A DNA stretch of 64,000 nt from Gaiellasilicea sp963761905 (GTDB lineage: Bacteria > Actinomycetota > Thermoleophilia > Gaiellales > Gaiellaceae): assembly GCA_963761905.1 (NCBI GenBank), contig CAVXIQ010000008.1, positions 124,001 through 188,000 on the forward strand, read 5' to 3'. The position numbers and the translations under genes were made by a program. The notes below the pieces were generated by a model that worked only from the letters and a program-made list of their open reading frames with translations, was not told the origin of the DNA and did no database searches. This document shows positions 58,850 to 64,000 of this stretch, one piece after another (position 1 is the first letter of the stretch; every line of letters begins with the position of its first letter).

Positions 58850-60388
58850 CTACACCGTCCGCCAGTAGTGGCGGCTGGCGAGGACGACGATCGGGATCAC
58901 CTCGAGTCGGCCGAGCCACATCAGCCCGACCATGACGAAGGTCGAGAAGTCGCTGAACGGCTCGAACGAGCCGTAGGGGCCGGCGATCCCGAAGCCGGGA
59001 CCGACGTTTCCGAGCGTCGTCGCCGCGGCGGCGACCGCGTCGAAGACGCTCAGCTCGAGCCCCGTCCGGGCTGCGTCCATCGCGAGCAGCGCCGCGCCGA
59101 CGACGAAGATCCCGATGTAGAGGAGGATGAAGCTCGACACGGCGCGCAACGTCCGCTCGTCGACGACGCGGCGGTTCAGCCGCACCGGCAGCACGACCTC
59201 GGGATGCACCGTCTGGTCGATCTCGCGGCGCAGGATCTTGCCGAGCAGCAGGTGCCGGACGACCTTGACCGAGCCGGAAGTCGAGCCGGCCGAGCCGCCG
59301 ACGAACATCAGCCCCACGAGCGTCATCGAGGCCAGCACGGGCCACGTCGCGAAGTCCGTGTCGCGAAGCCGGTCGTCGTCATGATCGAGACGGCCTGGAA
59401 GACCGCATGCCGGATGCCCTCCTCGCCGGTGGCGATCCCCTCGGCCAGCAGCTCGATCCCGATCACGATCGACCCGAGCGCGAGCACGCCGAGGTAGAGC
59501 CGGAACTCCTCGTCGCGCGCGAAGACCCGCGCGTTCCGCCGCGCCAGAGCCATGTACATCAGCGCGAAGTTGGCGCCGGCCAGGACCATGAAGAGCGCGA
59601 TCGCCCACTGCGACGCCGCCGAGAACTCCGCGACGGAGGTCAGCCGGGTGCCGAAGCCGCCGGTGGGGATCGTCGCGAAGGCGTGCGCGACCGCCTCGAA
59701 GAGCGTCATCTCGTCGTCGATCCCGGTCAGGCCGAACGCCGTGAGGATCGCGACGAGCACGCACGGTCAGCCCGAGGTAGAGCCACCAGACCCGGCGCGC
59801 CGTATCGACGATCCGGGTGCTCAGGCTCTCGATCTCCGGCCCCGGCATCTCCGACTCGAGCAACTGGCGGCCGCCGACGCGCAGTCGTGGAAGCACCGCA
59901 AGCGCGAGGACGATGATCCCGATCCCGCCGAGCCACGAGGTGAACTGGCGCCAGAGCACGAGCGAGCGCGAGAGCTCCTCGACGTTCGTGAGCACGCTGG
60001 CGCCCGTCGTCGTGAAGCCCGACATCGACTCGAAGTAGGCGTCCAGAGGACGATCGAGCTGCGGATCGCCCGAGAGGAGGAACGGCAGCGCGCCGACGGC
60101 CGCCGCCATAAGCCAGGTCAGCGCGATCACGAGGAAGCCCTCGCGCGTCCCGATCCGCGCCTGGCCCTTCGTCCACCGCTCGAGGAGGACCGCGGCGCCG
60201 CCGACGATCGCGCCCGAGGCGAGGAAGGGCCAGGGCGACTCGCCGTAGCCGAGCGCGACGACCGCCGGGAAGAGCGTCGCGAGGCTGAGGTACTTCGTGA
60301 GCGTGGCGACCAGATTGAGCGTGCCGCGCACGTCCACGGCCAGGAGCCGGGGCTTCGAGGCGCCCCGAAGCCTCGACGCGGTCTTCAC
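58850..60388 (-). CDS. trkH: TrkH family K+ transporter (two frameshifts)
   Basis: About 512 residues from GTG 60388, coupled to trkA by GTGA. Four P-loop repeats can be found: SMSGFTTTGASVL, FATIPTGGFGT, MTTTGFAT and TTLGNVGPGFG, each supplying the filter Gly. Helices between them fit the TrkH/KtrB fold, ending GRLEVIPIVVLASRHYWR. Breaks near 59765 (one extra base) and 59365 (probably one base missing) cancel, so the length is 3n. It imports K+, gated by TrkA. Confidence 0.92.
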   Translation of the reverse strand: MKTASRLRGASKPRLLAVDVRGTLNLVATLTKYLSLATLFPAVVALGYGESPWPFLASGAIVGGAAVLLERWTKGQARIGTREGFLVIALTWLMAAAVGALPFLLSGDPQLDRPLDAYFESMSGFTTTGASVLTNVEELSRSLVLWRQFTSWLGGIGIIVLALAVLPRLRVGGRQLLESEMPGPEIESLSTRIVDTARRVWWLYLGLTVRARRDPHGVRPDRDRRRDDALRGGRARLRDDPHRRLRHPADLRRGVLGGVAVGDRALHGPGRRQLRADVHGSGAAERAGLRARRGVPALPRRARARVDRDRDRAAGRGDRHRRGGHPACGLPGRLDHDDDRLRDTDFATWPVLASMTLVGLMFVGGSAGSTSGSVKVVRHLLLGKILRREIDQTVHPEVVLPVRLNRRVVDERTLRAVSSFILLYIGIFVVGAALLAMDAARTGLELSVFDAVAAAATTLGNVGPGFGIAGPYGSFEPFSDFSTFVMVGLMWLGRLEVIPIVVLASRHYWRTV

Positions 60389-61710
60389 AGCGCCCGCTCG
60401 ACCTCGGGCACGCGTCGCGACTCGGTGAAGATGATCGCGCGGTCGCCGGGCCGCAGCACGTCGTCGCGGCGCGGGAAGATGGCCTGCCCGTTGCGGACGA
60501 TCGCGCCGATCAAGGCGCCGCGGATCGGCATCTCGCTGAACATCTTCCCGACGTACTCGCTGCCCGGGCGGGTCGTGATGTCGAGCACCTCGAACCGGTC
60601 GCCCTCGAGCATCGCGACCTGCTGCGTCCGCGGGTCGTGAGCGAAGCGGGCGATCTCCTCGGCGGTGACCTGACGCGGATTGACCGTGACGTCGACTCCG
60701 GCGTGCTCGAACACCGGGATCGAGTCGGGGTCGTGGACGATCGCGATCGTGAACCGGACGCCGTTGAGCTTGGCGAGCGTCGCCGCGTAGAGGTTCTTCA
60801 TGTCCTCCCGCATCGCGAAGATCGCGACCTGCGCGTCGCCGATTCGCTCCCGCTCCAGGAAGTCCGGATCCGTGCCGGCGGCGTTGTAGACCCGGGCGCC
60901 CTGGAGCTCGTCCGCAACCGCCCTGGCCCGTTCCCGGTCTGCTTCGATCAGCCTGACCCCGATTCCCTGCTCGAGAAGCTGCCGCGCGATCGCGGTCCCG
61001 GCCCGGCCCGCCCCGAAGATCACGACGTCGCGCACCTTGCCCGAGCCGGGGGCGATCAGCTCGCTCCACTCGAGCGCCGCCTGCGGGGAGCCGATCACGA
61101 CGATCCGGTCGCCGGCCTCGATCATCGCTGCTCCGCCGGGGAGGATCATCTCGTCGCCGCGGATGATGCTCGCGATCTTCGACTCGGCAGGGAGCTTCGC
61201 GTCGCGCAGCGGGACGCCGAGGAGCTCGCCGCTCGCTCCCTGCTCGATGTCGAACTCGACGAGCTGCACCTGGCCTTCCGCGAAGACGTCCGTCTGCCGG
61301 GCGGCCGGGACGCCGATCGTCCTGGAGATCGCGTGCGCGGTCTCGAGCTCGGACGAGACGATGAAGTCGACGTCGAGCTGGCCTTCCCGCCACACCTCCA
61401 GGTACTCGGGGTTCGTCGTCCGCACCACGGTCGTGATGTGCGACGCGATCGCCTTCGTGATCATCGCTGAGACGATGTTCGCCTCGTCGCGCGAGGTGCA
61501 GGCGATCAGCAGGTCGGCCGTCCCGATCCCCGCTTCGGAGAGGACTCGACGGCTCGCGCCGTTCCCCTCGACCGTCGCCACGTCGTAGCGGCTCGAGAGC
61601 GCCATGAGCCTCGATGCGTCCAGATCGAACACCGTCAGGTCGTGCTCGTCGTGCAGCGCCCGGACGACCGTCACACCGACTTGACCCGCGCCGACGACGA
61701 AGATCTTCAC
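60385..61710 (-). CDS. trkA: Trk system K+ transporter peripheral subunit TrkA
   Basis: Intact, 441 residues, GTG 61710. Two RCK repeats, each TrkA-N + TrkA-C: MKIFVVGAGQVGVTVVRAL and IGTADLLIACTSRDEANIVS, then VVIFGAGRAGTAIARQLLEQ and IGDAQVAIFAMREDMKNLYA. C-terminal AIFPRRDDVLRPGDRAIIF. It binds NAD(H)/nucleotides and controls TrkH, encoded directly downstream. TAGTCT 7 nt before the start suggests leaderless transcription; divergent from the sugar dehydrogenase gene. Confidence 0.95.
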   Translation of the reverse strand: MKIFVVGAGQVGVTVVRALHDEHDLTVFDLDASRLMALSSRYDVATVEGNGASRRVLSEAGIGTADLLIACTSRDEANIVSAMITKAIASHITTVVRTTNPEYLEVWREGQLDVDFIVSSELETAHAISRTIGVPAARQTDVFAEGQVQLVEFDIEQGASGELLGVPLRDAKLPAESKIASIIRGDEMILPGGAAMIEAGDRIVVIGSPQAALEWSELIAPGSGKVRDVVIFGAGRAGTAIARQLLEQGIGVRLIEADRERARAVADELQGARVYNAAGTDPDFLERERIGDAQVAIFAMREDMKNLYAATLAKLNGVRFTIAIVHDPDSIPVFEHAGVDVTVNPRQVTAEEIARFAHDPRTQQVAMLEGDRFEVLDITTRPGSEYVGKMFSEMPIRGALIGAIVRNGQAIFPRRDDVLRPGDRAIIFTESRRVPEVERAL

Positions 61711-61748
61711 GGTGCGGAGACTACTCCGCGCTGGCTATCGTGCTCGTC

Positions 61749-62864
61749 GTGCGGTCGTCTGCGGTACTCGCGCTCCTCTGCGCGCTCGGGGTCGCTTGCT
61801 CGTCGGGGGCTGCCTCCGACGAGGGCGCGGGCACGGCGAGCGCCGAGACGCCCCAGCAGGTCGAGCGCTCCTCGTTTCGGCCCCGCGCAGTCGTCGGTGG
61901 GCTGAAGGCGCCGCTCCACGTGGCCGGCGTCAAAGGCCAGGCGGGTCGGCTCTACATCGTCGAGCAGGGCGGGCTCGATCCGCATCTTCGAGCGCGGCCG
62001 GCTGCGCGACGGCGCCGTTCCTGGACGTTCGCTCGCTGATCTCCGCGGGCTGCGAGCGAGGGCTGCTCTCGATCGCGTTCCATCCCGCGTACGCCAACGA
62101 ACAGGCGGTTCTACGTCAACTACACCGATCGCAACGGGCACACGAACGTGGTCGAGTACCGCTCGAACGGCACGCGTGCGATTCCGAGCTCCGCCCGCCG
62201 GTTGCTCTTCATCCAGCAGCCCTACGCGAATCACAACGGCGGCCACGTCGTCTTCGGCCCGAATGGACGCCTCTACGTCGGGATGGGCGACGGCGGGGGC
62301 GGTGGGGATCCGGAGAACCGCGCGCAGAGCCTGGGCTCGCGGCTCGGCAAGCTGCTCTCGCTGGACGTTGCGACGAAGGGCGTGCGGATCGAGGGGCTCG
62401 GCCTTCGCAATCCGTGGCGGATCTCGTTCGACCGCCTGACGGGCGATCTCCTGATCGGCGACGTCGGCCAAGGGCAGGTCGAGGAGGTCAACTTCACGCC
62501 GAAGTCGAGCCCCGGGCTCGAGAACTACGGCTGGGACGTCTTCGAGGGCCGCTCCAAGTTCGAGGACAAGGGCCTCGGGCCGGGCAAGCTCGTCAATCCG
62601 ATCGCGGAGTACTCCCACGACGACGGCTGCTCGATCACCGGCGGCCACGTCTACCGTGGCGCCAACCGCGCTCTACGCGGTCGCTACATCTACGGCGACT
62701 ACTGCAGCGGGAACGTCTGGAGCTTCGCGGTCGTCGACGGCAAGGCGAGTGGGCTCCGGCGCGAGGACTTCAAGATCCCGGATCTGACCTCCTTCGGCGA
62801 GGACAGCGCCGGCGAGCTCTTCGCGGTCTCGGGCGGTGGCACGATCTTCCGGCTCACGCCCTGA
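61749..62864 (+). CDS. PQQ-dependent sugar dehydrogenase-like lipoprotein (about three frameshifts)
   Basis: GTG 61749 (61740 is also possible); TATCGT ends 7 nt upstream. Lipobox LGVAC. Six-bladed GSDH/Asd fold: PLHVAGVKGQAGRLYIVEQ, IRIFERGRL, NHNGGHVVFGPNGRLYVGMG (catalytic His region), LRNPWRISFDRLTGDLLIGDVGQ, YSHDDGCSITGGHVYRG. Oxidises aldoses with PQQ in soluble members; cofactor use here is not proven. Breaks near 61975, 62025 and 62102; from there the frame is clean to the stop. Total 3n, consistent with three extra bases. Confidence 0.82.
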
Positions 62865-62866
62865 GC

Positions 62867-63650
62867 GTGAACTGGATCTGCTGCACCTGCGCGACCCAGT
62901 TCGCCGAGAGCGACGAGCCGCCGAGCGCCTGCGCGATCTGCGAGGACGAGCGCCAGTACGTCGGGCTCGGCGGCCAGCGCTGGACGACGCCGGCAGAGCT
63001 CGCTCGGGCGCACCGCTGCGACGTGCGCGAGGACGCCGGGATGCTCGGGGTCGGCGTCGAGCCGTCGTTCGCGATCGGGCAGCGGATGCTCCTGCTCGAG
63101 ACGGGCGAGGGGAACGTCCTCTGGGACATGATCCCGCTCGTCGACGACGCGGCGCTCGAGGCGGTGCGGGCGCGCGGCGAGGTGCGGGCGATCGCGATCT
63201 CGCATCCGCACTACTACTCCGGGATGGTCGAGTGGTCGCGGGCGCTCGGACGGCGTTCCGATCCTGCTTCACGAGGCCGATCGAGAGTGGATCATGCGGC
63301 CGGATCCGGCGATCGAGCTGTGGTCGGGCGAGACGAGGGAGCTCGGCGGCGGCGCCACGCTGCTCCGGCTCGGCGGCCACTTCGAGGGCGGCACGGTGCT
63401 TCACCACGGCGAGACGCTGCTCGCCGGCGACATCGTCCAGGTGATCCCGGACCGCCGCTTCGTCGGCTTCATGTGGAGCTATCCCAACCTGATCCCGCTG
63501 CCTGCGCGAGAGGTGGAGCGGATCGCGGCCGCGCTCGAGCCGTGGCGGTTCGAGCGAATCGTGGGAGCCTGGTGGGAGCGGGTCGTCGAGCGCGACGGGA
63601 ACGCTGTCGTCCGCCGCTCCGCCGAGCGCTATGTCCGCGCGCTGCGCTAG
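62867..63650 (+). CDS. metallo-beta-lactamase-fold protein with N-terminal zinc ribbon (one frameshift)
   Basis: About 260 residues from GTG 62867, 2 nt after the previous stop. N terminus NWICCTCATQF with a second pair CAIC forms a rubredoxin-like zinc ribbon. The MBL part has AISHPHYYSGMVEWS (variant HxHxxD), LGGHFEGGTVLHH and ETLLAGDIVQVIPD. The frame breaks near 63255 (ALG to VPILLHEADREW); span 3n+1. The substrate is unknown. Probably co-transcribed with the sugar dehydrogenase. Confidence 0.8.
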
Positions 63651-63865
63651 CCGGTGCGTCGGCGGACCGACGCGGGGCTCTGGCCGAGCGCGGCGTAGGC
63701 GAGCGCGTTCAGCGACTCGTTCAGGTTGCGCAGCTCGCGCGCGACGAGGTTGAAGCCCTCGCCCGATTCCTGGGCCCGATTCAGACGGGCGAGCTCCTCG
63801 GTGATCCGGTCGAGCCGGGCGAGAATCGCCTCGAACTGACGGTCGGGCATCTCCTTCGCGTCCAC
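63647..63865 (-). CDS. small coiled-coil protein
   Basis: 72 residues from ATG 63865. Residues 8-60 form heptads of a coiled coil (RQFEAILARLDRITEELARL, then a second helix NLNESLNALAYAAL). Convergent with the MBL gene with a 4-nt overlap. No known family; a VanZ-like gene lies 10 nt upstream on the same strand, so it may be a co-expressed small cytosolic protein. Confidence 0.55.
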   Translation of the reverse strand: MDAKEMPDRQFEAILARLDRITEELARLNRAQESGEGFNLVARELRNLNESLNALAYAALGQSPASVRRRTG

Positions 63866-63874
63866 GCCGGGAAT

Positions 63875-64000
63875 CTAGCGGTCGCGCCGGAGCGGCAGGA
63901 GCCGCCAGGCGAGAATCCCGAGCGCAACGCCGACGGCGTCGATCAGCACGTCGAGCGGCGCGCCGCGGCGACCGGGGACGAAGTGCTGGTGGAGCTCGTC
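63875..64000 (-). CDS. VanZ family protein, C-terminal fragment
   Basis: Only the last 41 residues are in the window; the gene continues beyond position 64000. The signature DELHQHFVPGRRGAPLDVLI with the Asp, His, Gln, Pro-Gly-Arg and Asp positions is that of VanZ-like membrane proteins, followed by a last hydrophobic helix (IDAVGVALGILAWRLLPL). VanZ gives low-level teicoplanin resistance in enterococci; relatives in actinobacteria have no known role. Confidence 0.8.
   Translation of the reverse strand, partial: DELHQHFVPGRRGAPLDVLIDAVGVALGILAWRLLPLRRDR

Overview
This is a high-GC chromosomal window with dense gene packing, many GTG/TTG starts, many 4-nt GTGA/ATGA gene junctions, SARP/BTAD regulators, cyclase-AAA-TPR regulators, Ser/Thr kinases and LexA boxes of the CGAAC-N4-GTTCG type. 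Together these point to Actinomycetota. Gene content (PanB/PanC with a DUF2520 protein, Rex, H+-pyrophosphatase, VanZ-like protein, GlsB/YeaQ pairs) suggests the class Thermoleophilia, but that placement is inference. I saw no tRNA, rRNA, IS element, prophage or CRISPR array, and no gene-free stretch longer than about 130 bases.

Layout. 1-8.9 kb holds small genes and signalling: two tiny genes, a secreted peptide, a SARP-cyclase-AAA regulator, a family-5 solute-binding protein, two divergent Ser/Thr kinases and a GNAT enzyme. 8.9-11.8 kb holds two exported proteins, one DmfA2-like and one M23-like. 11.9-16.5 kb is the most unusual locus: a SARP regulator fused to a SIR2-like domain, translationally coupled to a membrane-anchored nSTAND1-WD40 NTPase. 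16.6-28.1 kb holds DUF1360, a lipoprotein, uvrB, a MazEF-type pair, DUF2277, two GlsB-like proteins around an M32 carboxypeptidase, a metallophosphoesterase, an AI-2E-type transporter and uvrA; both uvr genes carry a LexA box. 28.1-36.4 kb holds a PEP-mutase-like protein and an operon of a thioesterase plus two tandem zinc-ribbon cyclase-AAA-TPR regulators. 36.4-41.1 kb holds a Yip1-like protein, DUF2520-panC-panB, an alpha/beta hydrolase lacking the usual Ser, a GNAT enzyme and an FmdB zinc ribbon. 41.1-46.8 kb is the t6A cluster (UDG, tsaE, tsaB, rimI, tsaD) ending in a secreted subtilase. 46.9-51.5 kb holds glutamate dehydrogenase, a glutaredoxin-like protein, rex behind a Rex-type palindrome, a glycosyltransferase and a GCS2 ligase. 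51.6-61.7 kb is a membrane-energy and ion block: H+-pyrophosphatase, two APC-UspA permeases, two RCK proteins, TrkH and TrkA. 61.7-64 kb holds a PQQ-type sugar dehydrogenase, a zinc-ribbon MBL protein, a coiled-coil peptide and a VanZ fragment cut by the window edge.

Two window-wide patterns stand out. First, about twenty genes are broken by small indels. Genes with one clear break all have an overall length of 3n+1, i.e. one extra base, and these include uvrA and panC. This looks more like insertion errors in the assembly than gene decay, so coordinates below span the whole broken gene. Second, many operon heads have a TANNNT hexamer ending 6-8 nt before the start codon, which suggests leaderless transcripts.
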